Below are positions 1 to 8,954 of a stretch of 64,000 nucleotides of DNA, piece after piece. The notes under the pieces were generated by a model that searched no databases, was not told where the DNA came from, and saw only the letters and a list, made by a program, of their open reading frames with translations. This DNA comes from Paenibacillus agricola (lineage in GTDB: Bacteria; Bacillota; Bacilli; Paenibacillales; NBRC-103111), in NCBI RefSeq assembly GCF_011440305.1, contig NZ_JAAOIW010000019.1, positions 62,001-126,000 on the forward strand, read 5' to 3'. The translations under genes and the position numbers were made by a program. Each line of letters starts with the position of its first letter. The first letter of the stretch is position 1.

Positions 1-383
1 TCAAAGGCACAAAGTGACCCGAATACATCGCCACTAGGTGTAATAATCTTCACACCCATAAAGGAGCAGCCGCCAACAAATTGGGTTGCATCCATATCTT
101 TGGTCAAAGGATGGGTCATATTATCTGGAACAACCAAGGGACCCACCGATTTCTCGATCACTAGATGGCAATAGGATTGCTCATTGTCCACAATCAAGCC
201 TTCCTCGAGCATGGTGATCTCACGGTTGAACGATTTCAATACCGTAGTTGTCAATCTATCATTAATAGCGATACAAAATGTATTCGCATGAATCATTTCG
301 CTCGCTACTTGCATGACTTGTCCAGCCGATTTGTACAAATTGTTGGAAATCAAAGATAATATATCGATATAATCAGTTCTCAC
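1..383 (-). CDS. GAF-domain protein, N-terminal part (runs off the window)
   Basis: A minus-strand reading frame is open from a GTG at 383 to the window edge, giving 127 residues that begin MRTDYIDILSLISNN. An AGAAGGAAAA ribosome site lies just upstream of the GTG. Residues about 30-127 (NTFCIAINDR, PLVVPDN, GGCSFMGVKI, GDVFGSLCAF) follow the alternating strand pattern of a GAF small-ligand sensor domain. GAF domains of this kind usually precede a GGDEF, kinase or other output domain; whatever follows here lies outside the window, so the output function is unknown. The gene is separated from the next one (450-1073, same strand) by about 65 bp. Confidence 0.7.
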   Translation of the reverse strand, partial: MRTDYIDILSLISNNLYKSAGQVMQVASEMIHANTFCIAINDRLTTTVLKSFNREITMLEEGLIVDNEQSYCHLVIEKSVGPLVVPDNMTHPLTKDMDATQFVGGCSFMGVKIITPSGDVFGSLCAF

Positions 384-449
384 GACAGTTTTCCTTCTCT
401 CTACGCACAAAAAAAGTAACGATTTAATAATGCCTAGGTCTTATTATAG

Positions 450-1073
450 CTAACTTTTAATTTTTGTATAGCGTGATTCTAGCTTTCTTCCCATGTACCA
501 AATCACAAGGAAAACTAGCAAGATCACAATCATTTTCCAAGGCTGCTTAATGAGGTTACCCAAATCATTTCCGGCAAGGGAAACCACCATAATCATGATG
601 GCTTTGCCCGATGCGGTAGCTATCAGAAATACAAGCCTGGGCAGCTTGGAAATGCCTGCTACAATGTTCACGAAGGAGGAAGGCGTAAAGGGAAAGCACG
701 CCAGCAAAAAGATCGGCATAAACCCGTGATGCTCAACCCAGCCGATAAATGACTTTGTTTTCGGGTATTTGCGTTCTATATAGCTGCGGAATCTTCCACC
801 AAACCTCCTGAAAAACATAAATACCAGCATGGCTCCGCATACGACACCAAGCCAGGAATAGAGCACACCTTCCCATAAGCCATACGCATTGACATTGGCC
901 ACGATGATCGCAATTAGAGGCAAAATCGGAATCAAAGATTCTATAAAAGGAGCAATAATGCCTGGTATGGGTCCTAGCGATTCATAACGTTGCAGGTAGT
1001 GCTCAATATTTTCCCAAGATAAACCGCCAAGCCACTCGACCCAACTCATTAGAGCTTTCACCTGCCTTATCAT
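450..1073 (-). CDS. TVP38/TMEM64 (VTT domain) membrane protein
   Basis: This is a polytopic membrane protein of about 207 residues in the VTT/DedA-like SNARE-associated family. Hydrophobic segments appear at about residues 38-60, 66-90, 117-140 and 180-197. The family hallmark loop is present (FRRFGGRF, then a segment ending CFPFTPSSFVNIVAG at about 125-140). Family members act in membrane or lipid homeostasis and possibly lipid scrambling; the substrate is not known here. ATG 1073 has a weak ribosome site. An ATG at 1049 (eight codons in) is preceded by GGCAGGTG and may be the true start. The gene is divergent from mqnB. Confidence 0.82.
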   Translation of the reverse strand: MIRQVKALMSWVEWLGGLSWENIEHYLQRYESLGPIPGIIAPFIESLIPILPLIAIIVANVNAYGLWEGVLYSWLGVVCGAMLVFMFFRRFGGRFRSYIERKYPKTKSFIGWVEHHGFMPIFLLACFPFTPSSFVNIVAGISKLPRLVFLIATASGKAIMIMVVSLAGNDLGNLIKQPWKMIVILLVFLVIWYMGRKLESRYTKIKS

Positions 1074-1129
1074 TTCTGCAATCTCTTATCCTTCATTCTT
1101 GCACAAAAGGAAGATGACTACACATTATT

Positions 1130-1157
1130 TTGCACAAAGCTTCCTATAAAGTATACT
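1130..1157 (+). promoter_or_regulatory. Probable sigma-A promoter of mqnB-mqnD
   Basis: TTGCAC (1130-1135) and TATACT (1152-1157) are 16 bp apart and lie about 100 bp before the mqnB start codon. The match is good but has not been tested. Confidence 0.45.
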
Positions 1158-1254
1158 AAAATATATGAAGCGGCAATACAAGTTTCATGCAGTTATAGAC
1201 GAATCGGTTCTTATTCTAGCAAGTATCTATTATGGATAAAGGGGATTGTACCAA

Positions 1255-1896
1255 ATGAATATTCTTGTCATGGCCGCTGTTGCCCTAGAAAGGGATGCAG
1301 TATTACGCGGACTTCATGCTTCTAAAGACTTTAACGTCGCCATAGCAGGTGTTGGAGCTGCTGCTGCTGCTGCGCAAACAGCAACACTGCTGGCCGCAGC
1401 GACATATGATTTGGTTATAAGCGCAGGCATTGCCGGCGGATTTGTCGGGCGGGCCGAGGTGGGCTCCATTGTTATCGCGGACGCCGCCATTGCCGCCGAT
1501 TTGGGTGCCCAAACGCCTGATGGCTTCCGCAGCTTGGACCAGTTGGGCTTCGGATCATCCCAAGTTCCCGTTGATGTGGGCTTGGCGAAGCGGCTTGCCG
1601 AAGCACTTCGGGCCGCTGGGGGCCCTGTCTATACGGGCACTATCCTCACCGTGTCCACAGTGACAGGAACCGCAGAGACCGCCGCGGAGCTCGTTGCACG
1701 GGTTCCAGGCGCCACTGCTGAGGCCATGGAGGGCTATGGCGTTGGAATGGCTGCCTATCAAAGCGGGATTCCTTTTCTGGAAATCCGCGCGATTTCCAAT
1801 GCCGTTGGCCCGCGGGATCGCTCCGCTTGGCGAATTGAAGAAGCCTTGCATGCACTAGAAGCAGCAAGTAAAACCTTAAGGGAGGTACTACAATGA
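1255..1896 (+). CDS. mqnB: Futalosine hydrolase
   Basis: This nucleosidase removes the base from futalosine or 6-amino-6-deoxyfutalosine in the futalosine route to menaquinone. It has the MTA/SAH nucleosidase fold: VISAGIAGGF at about 54-63 binds the nucleoside, EAMEG at about 156-160 carries the ribose-binding Glu, and SNAVGPRD at about 181-188 holds the catalytic Asp region. The length of 213 residues is normal. ATG 1255 is preferred because AAAGGGGA sits 9 nt upstream; a TTG at 1246 is too close to that site. The gene shares ATGA with mqnD, so the two are translationally coupled. It is GC-rich and alanine-rich compared with its neighbours. Confidence 0.9.
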   Translation: MNILVMAAVALERDAVLRGLHASKDFNVAIAGVGAAAAAAQTATLLAAATYDLVISAGIAGGFVGRAEVGSIVIADAAIAADLGAQTPDGFRSLDQLGFGSSQVPVDVGLAKRLAEALRAAGGPVYTGTILTVSTVTGTAETAAELVARVPGATAEAMEGYGVGMAAYQSGIPFLEIRAISNAVGPRDRSAWRIEEALHALEAASKTLREVLQ

Positions 1897-2798
1897 AAAT
1901 TGCCTTTTCACCATGCCCTAATGATACTTTTGTTTTCCATGCTTGGGTACATGGGCTGCTGCCAGATGCCCCCAAGCTTGATGTGATGTATGCCGATATT
2001 GATATCACCAATGGGCTGGCTGCAAGCCCAGGCGGGCCCGATGTGCTCAAAATCTCTTACGCTGCTTTGCCGTGGATTTGTTCGGATTATGCGCTTGTGC
2101 CATGCGGCGGCGCCTTAGGCAGAGGCTGCGGCCCTTTGGTGCTGACGGCAGGCGGGCAAGGCGGCGTAACCACCTCAGGCTTAAATGCAGAGCCCGCTGG
2201 ATCTTCCAGCATCGACACCACGTCAGTTGTTCCGATGGATGCCGCTGCTTTAGCTGGCCGCAGGGTAGCGGTGCCTAGTGAGCGCTCTACAGCATATATG
2301 CTGTTCCGGCTGTGGGCCGCCTCGAACGTGCCTGGCGGTGTAGGCGAAATTGTAATTATGCCCTTCCATGAGATTATGCCTGCGGTGCGCGATGGCTTGG
2401 TGGATGCCGGTTTGGTTATCCATGAAGCAAGGTTCACTTACCCGACCTATGGGCTGAACCAGCTCGTCGACTTAGGTAGCTGGTGGGAGGCCGATACCGG
2501 ACTGCCCATCCCGCTAGGTGCGATAGTAGCCCATCGTTCTCTCGATTTGCCTGCAATTCGCAAATGGATCCGTATGTCTGTCGAATACGCATGGGCACAT
2601 CCTGAAGTTTCAAAAGATTATGTGCTCAGCCATTCCCAGGAGCTTTCTCCCGAGGTAGCCCAAGCCCATATCGATTTATATGTAAATGATTTTACATTGG
2701 ATTTGGGAGACGACGGCTTTGAAGCAGTTAAGGCGTTGCTAGGGCGTGCCGCGCAAGAGGGTATCGTTCCTCCTATGGATTTAGAGGCACTTCGCTAA
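1893..2798 (+). CDS. mqnD: 1,4-dihydroxy-6-naphthoate synthase
   Basis: MqnD converts cyclic dehypoxanthine futalosine to 1,4-dihydroxy-6-naphthoate, late in the futalosine menaquinone pathway. It has a periplasmic-binding-protein-like fold. Family signatures are SPCPNDTFVFHAW at residues 6-18, DITNG near 37, LKISYAALP near 52-60, and a late HEARFTYPTYGL segment. At 301 residues it is longer than the roughly 270 usual for the family, because a Gly/Ser/Thr-rich stretch of about 30 residues is inserted after GCGPLVLTAG (about residues 90-120). The start overlaps the mqnB stop by 4 bp. The other mqn genes are not in the window. Confidence 0.9.
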   Translation: MKIAFSPCPNDTFVFHAWVHGLLPDAPKLDVMYADIDITNGLAASPGGPDVLKISYAALPWICSDYALVPCGGALGRGCGPLVLTAGGQGGVTTSGLNAEPAGSSSIDTTSVVPMDAAALAGRRVAVPSERSTAYMLFRLWAASNVPGGVGEIVIMPFHEIMPAVRDGLVDAGLVIHEARFTYPTYGLNQLVDLGSWWEADTGLPIPLGAIVAHRSLDLPAIRKWIRMSVEYAWAHPEVSKDYVLSHSQELSPEVAQAHIDLYVNDFTLDLGDDGFEAVKALLGRAAQEGIVPPMDLEALR

Positions 2799-2814
2799 TC
2801 CTGCCTGCATCAGG

Positions 2815-2866
2815 CAAAAAAAATGAGCTGGAAACCGCGAGGTTTTCCAGCTCATTCCTATTTTTC
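2815..2866. terminator. Bidirectional terminator between mqnD and ppaC
   Basis: An inverted repeat of about 15 bp (2822-2836 with 2841-2856, loop GCGA) is preceded by a run of A and followed by a short T run. It can end mqnD on the plus strand and ppaC on the minus strand. The stronger U-tract is on the minus strand. Confidence 0.8.
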
Positions 2867-2904
2867 GAAAAGTTTTTTACAGGTTTTTTTACCATAATCA
2901 GCTA

Positions 2905-3837
2905 TTATTGCTTGTTGAAGATTTCGGTTAATACCGGTACGATTTGCGATTTGCGCGAAACAACGCCTTTTAGCACAGCTTTGTTATCTACCAAAGTGAC
3001 GTTATAAGCTTGCTCTACAGCATTTGTTGAGCTACCCAAGACAAGCGCAACGGAGTCATTGTTCAAAATATCCGTTACCACGAATACGAACAAATCCAAG
3101 CCTTTGGCTGCGATAATGGAAGTAAGTGCTGCTTCCAGCTCAGGCTGGCGGGAAAGGATATCATTCGTATCCACTGCATTTACCTGCGCAATTTCAACCT
3201 TGCTCAATCCCATAGTGAATTCCTTGGCATCAAGCGAAATTAACTCTTCAATCGTTTTGCCGCTTAGGTCAGCGCCAGCTTTCAATAGATCCAAACCGTA
3301 CGTTTCCAGGTTGACGCCAGCAATTTCAGCCAATTCACGGGCAGCCGCTACATCCTGCTCTGTGCAAGTTGGTGATTTCAACAACAACGTATCGGAAATA
3401 ATTGCAGAAACCATCAAGCCAGCTATTTCCTTGCGAATCTCAATCCCATTTTCCTTATACAGCTTATTCAATATGGTAGCTGTGCAGCCAACGGGCTCGG
3501 CGCGGAAATACAACGGATGACTCGTTTCAAAATTAGCGATACGGTGATGGTCGATAACTTCAATTACCCTTACTTGATCGATATCATTAGCGCTTTGTTG
3601 GCGTTCATTGTGATCGACTAAAATGACCGTTTCTGCTTCATTAGCAACAGTTTCCACCAAACGCGGTGATGTCGCTTGGAAATAGTCCAAAGCGAATTGG
3701 GTTTCCCCACTGATTGTACCCAAGCGTACAGGCTCAACATCAAAGCCCAAGCTTGTTTTTAAGTCAGCATACACAATTGCAGAAGTGATCGTGTCTGTAT
3801 CCGGATTCTTATGTCCGAAAATAAGTGTTTTTGCCAT
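2905..3837 (-). CDS. ppaC: Manganese-dependent inorganic pyrophosphatase (family II)
   Basis: This enzyme hydrolyses pyrophosphate to phosphate in the cytoplasm. It is a DHH-family family-II pyrophosphatase of 310 residues, a normal length. The metal ligands are visible: H9, D13 and D15 in GHKNPDTD, D75 in ILVDHNE, and the DHH motif at 96-98. The C-terminal DHHA2 part ends with SRKSQIVP, which binds pyrophosphate. The gene stands alone, convergent with mqnD and sharing its terminator. Confidence 0.95.
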   Translation of the reverse strand: MAKTLIFGHKNPDTDTITSAIVYADLKTSLGFDVEPVRLGTISGETQFALDYFQATSPRLVETVANEAETVILVDHNERQQSANDIDQVRVIEVIDHHRIANFETSHPLYFRAEPVGCTATILNKLYKENGIEIRKEIAGLMVSAIISDTLLLKSPTCTEQDVAAARELAEIAGVNLETYGLDLLKAGADLSGKTIEELISLDAKEFTMGLSKVEIAQVNAVDTNDILSRQPELEAALTSIIAAKGLDLFVFVVTDILNNDSVALVLGSSTNAVEQAYNVTLVDNKAVLKGVVSRKSQIVPVLTEIFNKQ

Positions 3838-3920
3838 TGATTTGACTCCTTAGCTGGTTTAGATTCCTATCAATTATAACTTCATAGAAAGTATATTCCA
3901 ATAGTTTTACAGAGCTTTAT

Positions 3921-4493
3921 TTAAATGTCCTTATAACCATCAATAGTAAGCTCTAAGGCACCAGTTTCTGCATCAATAATAAAACCATGGACAGGGATAT
4001 GGGCTGGAACCAGCGGATGCTTGCGAATGATATTGACACTATGGGTGACACCCTCCTCCGAGCTTTTAAAGCCTCGCAGGAACCGGTCCATCCGGATCCC
4101 CGAATTCTCCAAGGTAGTGATAACTGCATCCGAAATCCCATTCTCGCGGAATTTTCCAACCATATTTTGCGTATCCAGATTGGTCATTCCACAGTTGGTA
4201 TGACCAATCACCAATACCTCGACCGCTCCCATTTCATAAATCGCAACAAGAATACTACGCATAGCGCTGCCAAATGGCTGTGTCAGGATAGCTCCGGCAT
4301 TCTTGATGATTTTCGCGTCTCCATTGCGAAGATTTAAAGCCTTCGGTAATAGCTCAACCAGCCGGGTATCCATGCAGGTTAATATGACAATTTTTTTGTC
4401 CGGAAATTTGTCGGTTAAATAGGCTTCATACTCTTTTTTCTCAACGAATTGTTGGTTGTATGCCAAAAAATCGGAAACCATTGACATTAGCAT
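3921..4493 (-). CDS. Beta-class carbonic anhydrase
   Basis: This enzyme interconverts CO2 and bicarbonate. The zinc ligands C40, H98 and C101 (ILTCMDTRL and GHTNCGM) and the D42-R44 dyad are all present. At 190 residues it matches the short YtiB/YvdA-like bacterial group. Ribosome site AAAGGAG precedes two in-frame ATGs, at 4493 and 4487, and either could be used. It lies about 140 bp downstream of the phosphoesterase gene on the same strand. Confidence 0.9.
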   Translation of the reverse strand: MLMSMVSDFLAYNQQFVEKKEYEAYLTDKFPDKKIVILTCMDTRLVELLPKALNLRNGDAKIIKNAGAILTQPFGSAMRSILVAIYEMGAVEVLVIGHTNCGMTNLDTQNMVGKFRENGISDAVITTLENSGIRMDRFLRGFKSSEEGVTHSVNIIRKHPLVPAHIPVHGFIIDAETGALELTIDGYKDI

Positions 4494-4636
4494 TCTTCTC
4501 CTTTAACGGGATACCGCCAGTTTTTAATTTCTTAACTAGTAAAATTGTACTTCTATTCACTAATATCGTAACATTTTTGAGCAGTGCTGTACAAACTAAC
4601 ATCAAATATAATTCCTAAGCCTGCCCTACACATTAG

Positions 4637-5359
4637 CTATACACTTCCGTTTCTCAGTACATTCGTCATCATCGCGGCGTTGGGATAACGGCTCTCCTCG
4701 TACTGTCGCACGACGCTTTCTACATCCGTATGAACCCGTTCAATCGCGGTTCGAATCCCTGCCGCTGTAATCTCGACAGTTGCATAAGAAGCCATGGGCA
4801 GTCCGTCAAAGGGTAGTCCCACACTTCCGGTATTGATAATAACCTTGCCCTGCAAATAACGAATATAAGGCTTGTGGATATGCGCATATACATAAATCTG
4901 CGAATCTGCAGCGGACATCAAGCTGGATTGAAGTGTAGCATCATCTACACCCGGCGCAATAATGTCGAATAAACTATGCGGCGTTGCGTGAAAGGCATGG
5001 ATCTTCACCCCTTCGATGCTCAAATGAAGCTCAGAAGGCAGCTGCTTCAAATAATCAACATCAGCGGGATCAAGATGAAATACCGTCCAGTCCCGCTCAC
5101 GGTTCATCATCGCCAACGCTTTCTCAGGTACCTCGCCTTCCCGGACACCTCGGACGACCCATTCATCGGCGTTGCCTTTAATGACCTCTGTGTTCAATGC
5201 GCGCACCAAATCCAGGCTTCTTTTGGGCTCGGGCCCTCTATAGCAAAGATCGCCGAGTACATAAATAAGGTCGACCTGTTTCTGCTTGATATCCGCCAGC
5301 ACTTGCTCCAAAGCGTGTGCATTGCCGTGGATATCCGAAATAAAAGCTATTTTCATCAT
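4637..5359 (-). CDS. Calcineurin-like metallophosphoesterase (YfcE-like)
   Basis: This binuclear metal phosphoesterase has ligands in FISDIHGN (6-13), GDLCYRGPEP, KGNADEW, FHATPH and AHIHKPY. Its 240 residues are typical of the YfcE/MJ0936-like group. The substrate cannot be told from sequence. GGGAGG sits before two tandem ATGs (5359 and 5356). It starts 26 bp after the nnrDE stop, so it is very likely cotranscribed with pyrH and nnrDE. Confidence 0.85.
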   Translation of the reverse strand: MMKIAFISDIHGNAHALEQVLADIKQKQVDLIYVLGDLCYRGPEPKRSLDLVRALNTEVIKGNADEWVVRGVREGEVPEKALAMMNRERDWTVFHLDPADVDYLKQLPSELHLSIEGVKIHAFHATPHSLFDIIAPGVDDATLQSSLMSAADSQIYVYAHIHKPYIRYLQGKVIINTGSVGLPFDGLPMASYATVEITAAGIRTAIERVHTDVESVVRQYEESRYPNAAMMTNVLRNGSV

Positions 5360-5385
5360 TCAAGCCTCCCATTTTCAATTGTTTC

Positions 5386-6939
5386 CTATAGCTGCTCGAT
5401 AATATCACTGGCAATTAAAGAGGCCTTATAAGCACGGCTATCCGCTACGCGGTCACCGGCTGCTCCATGCAAGTAGGCACCAAGTGCAGCGGCCTGGATC
5501 GCAGTTTTTCCTTGGGCCAGCAAACTGGCCGTTATCCCAGCGAGCACGTCACCAGTGCCTCCAGTCGCCATCCCGGCATTCCCTGTCGGGTTGATGAAGA
5601 CGTCGCCAGCCGGTGAAGCGATCACGGTATGCGCCCCCTTTAGTACTAGCGTAACGCCGTGCTCCTCGGCAAATGTGCGCGCGGTTGCGATGCGGTCCAT
5701 TTGGATGTCCTTGACCGATTTCCCGCATAGCCGGGCCATTTCACCTGGATGTGGGGTGAGAATGACCGGGCTTGAGCGCTTCGGCCATGCCTTGAAGCCG
5801 CCAGAGCCAGAGTCGGAGCTAGAGCCGCTAAGCATATTCAACGCATCGGCATCCAGCACAAGCGGGCAGGAGGTGCCCTCCCACAGTTCACGAAGCCATG
5901 CGGTATCATCTGTAAAGCGCCCCACGCCTGGTCCAAAAACAAGCGCAGCTTTTTTCTCGGAAAGCTCGATGAGTGCTTGTGGAGTGATTCGGCTCCAATC
6001 TCCGAGCCCTTGGTCCGACATGCCGCGCAGCATGATTTCCGGAAGCTGCCCTACTATGGAAGGCAGCCAGCTCTCGGGCAATGCCCAAGTGACCAAGCCG
6101 CAGCCGGCCCGGAGCGCCGCTTTCGCGCACAGTAAGCCAGCACCGCTCATCGCAAGGCTGCCGGCTGCAACTAGCACATGGCCGAACGAGCCCTTGTTCG
6201 TGTCGGACGAGCGCTGCTCATAGTTGCGCAGGCCCAGCGTATCGGAGAGCAGCGGCTCTTCGATACGGAAGGTGTGAACACCCTGCTGCTCAGCAGCAGC
6301 CTTCGGGATGCCAATAGCACGCACGATAACCCGTCCCGCGTAATCGGCTCCGGGCTGCTGCTCCAGTCCCCGTTTGCTGAACGCCAACGCTACTGTACAG
6401 CTAGCACGGATACAAGGCGCATGCACGCCGCCATTATCCGGGTCCAGGCCGCTCGGGATATCCAAGGAGCAGATCGGCAGGCCGCTCCCATTGGCCTCGT
6501 CAATCAGCTTGGCATATGCCGCTCTAGGCGCTCCGCGGCTGCCAGTACCCAACAGCGCATCGACAATTACGTCGTAATCACGCCATGGGATAGGCGGCGA
6601 GCCTTCGCTGTAATTTTCATACGGAATGTTCAGCTTCCTCGCGATATCCCGTTGAATCGCTGCCTCATGCTCGAAGGTTGCCGGATCTGTGGCATAGATC
6701 AGCTTAACCTCATTGCCGAACTCCATAAGATGCCTTGCCGCGACAATGCCGTCACCTCCATTATTCCCCTTGCCAACCAAGATGGCAAACCGGCGGCTAT
6801 CTCCACCTGCAAGCTTAGCAGCCTCCTCCGCTACTGCCCTTCCTGCATTCTCCATCAGCACCAGCGCAGGAATCCCGATTTGTTCAATCGTATAGTGGTC
6901 GATCGCCCGCATCTCCCGGGAATTAACAACGTACATCAT
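5386..6939 (-). CDS. nnrD: Bifunctional NAD(P)H-hydrate epimerase / ADP-dependent NAD(P)H-hydrate dehydratase
   Basis: This enzyme repairs hydrated NAD(P)H. Residues 1 to about 215 form the YjeF_N epimerase domain (VGKGNNGGDG near 54-63, DALLGTG, SLDIPSGLD). Residues about 235-510 form the ribokinase-like dehydratase (GPGVGR, DADALN, LTPHPGEMARL, LVLKGAHTVI, and NAGMATGGTGDVLAG). At 517 residues it is a full-length fusion. GGAGG precedes tandem ATGs at 6939 and 6936. It lies 37 bp downstream of pyrH on the same strand. A serine/glycine-rich loop near residue 375 is unusual but keeps the frame open. Confidence 0.93.
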   Translation of the reverse strand: MMYVVNSREMRAIDHYTIEQIGIPALVLMENAGRAVAEEAAKLAGGDSRRFAILVGKGNNGGDGIVAARHLMEFGNEVKLIYATDPATFEHEAAIQRDIARKLNIPYENYSEGSPPIPWRDYDVIVDALLGTGSRGAPRAAYAKLIDEANGSGLPICSLDIPSGLDPDNGGVHAPCIRASCTVALAFSKRGLEQQPGADYAGRVIVRAIGIPKAAAEQQGVHTFRIEEPLLSDTLGLRNYEQRSSDTNKGSFGHVLVAAGSLAMSGAGLLCAKAALRAGCGLVTWALPESWLPSIVGQLPEIMLRGMSDQGLGDWSRITPQALIELSEKKAALVFGPGVGRFTDDTAWLRELWEGTSCPLVLDADALNMLSGSSSDSGSGGFKAWPKRSSPVILTPHPGEMARLCGKSVKDIQMDRIATARTFAEEHGVTLVLKGAHTVIASPAGDVFINPTGNAGMATGGTGDVLAGITASLLAQGKTAIQAAALGAYLHGAAGDRVADSRAYKASLIASDIIEQL

Positions 6940-6976
6940 TCAACCTCCATTCCTTAATTGACCAATGCATATGGAG

Positions 6977-7717
6977 CTAGCATTCATGCTCCGTTAACAC
7001 AGATGTTCCGCTAATCAGTGTCCCGGTTTCTTTACCTTCGAATATTTCCAGCATACAGCCCGGTTTATCGAAATTGAACACGTGGATCGGAAGATGATAG
7101 TCCCTCGCCAATATAAAAGCCGATTGGTCCATTACTCGCAGGTCATGTAAAAGCACATCATTATAATGTAAGGTTTTATATTTCTTCGCTTCTTTATTGA
7201 GCTTGGGATCATGGCTATAAACGCCGTCTACCCCTTGCTTGGCAACAAGGATCGCCTCGCAGTTCACCTCAATCGCCCTTTGCACCGATGGGTAATCGGT
7301 CGTCACATAGGGCTGTCCGTTACCACCAGCAAATATAACGATATAGCCTTTTTCCAAATGGTGGATCGCCTTCAGGCGAATATACGGCTCTGCCACGGAG
7401 GTAACGGGAATCGCGGCCATCACCCTTACTTCAATATCGGTTTTTGCTTTCAGCACACCTCTTAGCATCAGGCTGTTGATCACAGTGGCCAAGGTGCCGA
7501 TATTATCGGCCTCCGCCTTTTCGATCCCCCAAGCCTCTCCCATATTCCCGCGAAAAATATTGCCCCCGCCGATCACCAACGAAACCTCGACTCCCATAGC
7601 GACTATGGTCATAATTTCATTGGCAATATGCTCAAGTCTTTCCGGATCAAAGCCAAATTCACTTTTGCCAGCAACGGCACCTCCGCTGAGCTTTATCAAT
7701 ATTCGTTTATACTTCAT
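6977..7717 (-). CDS. pyrH: UMP kinase, probably a second copy
   Basis: The enzyme phosphorylates UMP to UDP. Family motifs are present: KLSGGAVAG near 9-17, GGGNIFRG near 50-57, ADNIGTLATVINSL, TTDYPSVQRAIE, LRVMDQSAF and FNFDKPG. A few positions differ from the usual PyrH (SGG for SGE, and a few extra residues around AKQGVDGVYSHDP). The gene is not next to tsf or frr, where the main bacterial pyrH normally sits, so a paralog is likely. GGAGG lies 10 nt before ATG 7717. It leads the group with nnrDE and the phosphoesterase. Confidence 0.85.
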   Translation of the reverse strand: MKYKRILIKLSGGAVAGKSEFGFDPERLEHIANEIMTIVAMGVEVSLVIGGGNIFRGNMGEAWGIEKAEADNIGTLATVINSLMLRGVLKAKTDIEVRVMAAIPVTSVAEPYIRLKAIHHLEKGYIVIFAGGNGQPYVTTDYPSVQRAIEVNCEAILVAKQGVDGVYSHDPKLNKEAKKYKTLHYNDVLLHDLRVMDQSAFILARDYHLPIHVFNFDKPGCMLEIFEGKETGTLISGTSVLTEHEC

Positions 7718-7746
7718 GGTCCCTACACCTCCATAAGTGGTCTATA

Positions 7747-7792
7747 CAAGAAAAGACACTCCAGCACAATCTGCCTGACGTGTCTTTTCTTG
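7747..7792 (-). terminator. Terminator after the aldo/keto reductase gene
   Basis: A perfect 13-bp inverted repeat (7747-7759 with 7780-7792) lies immediately after the reductase stop and before pyrH. The minus-strand right arm ends in a T-rich stretch. Confidence 0.75.
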
Positions 7793-7796
7793 TTGG

Positions 7797-8717
7797 TTAA
7801 AGATCGAATCGCGAAAGCTGCTCCTTGGTTAGCAAGGAAAAGCCCGCTTGGGCATTGGAGGCGGCTTGCGCCGGTGATTTGGCTCCAGGAATGGCGACCA
7901 TCGAATTCGAACGCGACACAACAAATTTTAATGCCGTGCTGACGAGATCCTCTCCCTCGTCTAAGGCAGCTTTTATCTTGGCCAGCTTTGCGATTTTTTG
8001 CTCAAACTGTTGTCGGACAGGTCCCTCGGCATTCCAGCGCTCTCTTATGCTATCCGTAAACAAAGTATGCTCGGAATAATTGCCTGATAGCAGGCCCATC
8101 GCTAAAGGACCCCGTACAAGCACGGCGATCCCATGCTCCTCGCAATAAGGCAGCAATCCGTCCTCTGCGGAGCGATCCAGCAATGAATATTCGGCTTCTA
8201 CTACACTGCAATTACCAGCGGCGTTAAACCGCTTTAGCACTTCCAGGTTATTCGTCGAAATACCGTAGCTGCGAATTTCCCCACTTTGCTTGAGCTGCTC
8301 AAAGCCTTCAAGGAATACAGAAGGATCCTCGATATTATCTTGATGGCATAGCAATACATCAATCCAGTCTGTCCGCAAGCGGTGCAAGGACGCATGGGCG
8401 CAGAGCTTGATCATATCCGGTGTCGTCAAAGGCACGGCCTGTCCAGTCCGCTTACCCCAGTTGCCAATTTTACTAACGATATATGTATTATGGCGCTTGC
8501 CGCTTAACGCTTTTCCAAGGCGCTGCTCAGACAAGCCTCCAGGAATTCCGTAGGACTCCGCTGTGTCAAACAGATTAACCCCATTTTCTAGCGCTGCACT
8601 TACCGTAGCGTAGGCTGTCGCATCGTCAACCTCACCCCATTGATTGCCTATATTCCAAGTTCCTAACCCCATTGCCGATACTTGCCAGCCCATTTTGCCA
8701 AAGCCACGATATATCAT
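7797..8717 (-). CDS. Aldo/keto reductase
   Basis: This is an NADPH-dependent reductase with an (alpha/beta)8 barrel and 306 residues. The catalytic set is present: Asp and Tyr in LFDTAESYG, Lys in YIVSKIGNW, and His in LLCHQDN. The cofactor end (VVSRSNSMVAIPGAKSPAQ) matches the family. The substrate is unknown. It is monocistronic and ends at the hairpin 7747-7792. A second, only distantly similar reductase lies at 57152-58123. Confidence 0.88.
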   Translation of the reverse strand: MIYRGFGKMGWQVSAMGLGTWNIGNQWGEVDDATAYATVSAALENGVNLFDTAESYGIPGGLSEQRLGKALSGKRHNTYIVSKIGNWGKRTGQAVPLTTPDMIKLCAHASLHRLRTDWIDVLLCHQDNIEDPSVFLEGFEQLKQSGEIRSYGISTNNLEVLKRFNAAGNCSVVEAEYSLLDRSAEDGLLPYCEEHGIAVLVRGPLAMGLLSGNYSEHTLFTDSIRERWNAEGPVRQQFEQKIAKLAKIKAALDEGEDLVSTALKFVVSRSNSMVAIPGAKSPAQAASNAQAGFSLLTKEQLSRFDL

Positions 8718-8874
8718 TCATGATCACTCCTAGGATTGGGATAAAATCGATTGCCATTACATTTTATTAAGCATTTTGTTAAACATAACGATTATACTAC
8801 AAGATTGTAAGCCGATACCAATTCTAAGGCGGTCCTCTATTTTCGAGCTCTGCCCAATCAGCAATTGTCGAATT

Positions 8875-8903
8875 TTGAGAAATCCTGCGTTTCATGCTAT
8901 GAT
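8875..8903 (+). promoter_or_regulatory. Probable sigma-A promoter of the CBS/CorC-domain membrane protein gene
   Basis: TTGAGA (8875-8880) and TATGAT (8898-8903) are 17 bp apart, about 50 bp before the start codon. Confidence 0.5.
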
Positions 8904-8954
8904 TAATGGGTCAATATGTATCGCAAGGAAACCAAATAGCTTGATGAGGGGACA

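Noticed and set aside
5555-6957. Long plus-strand ORFs across nnrDE
   Set aside because: Antisense shadows of a clearly conserved gene with high GC.
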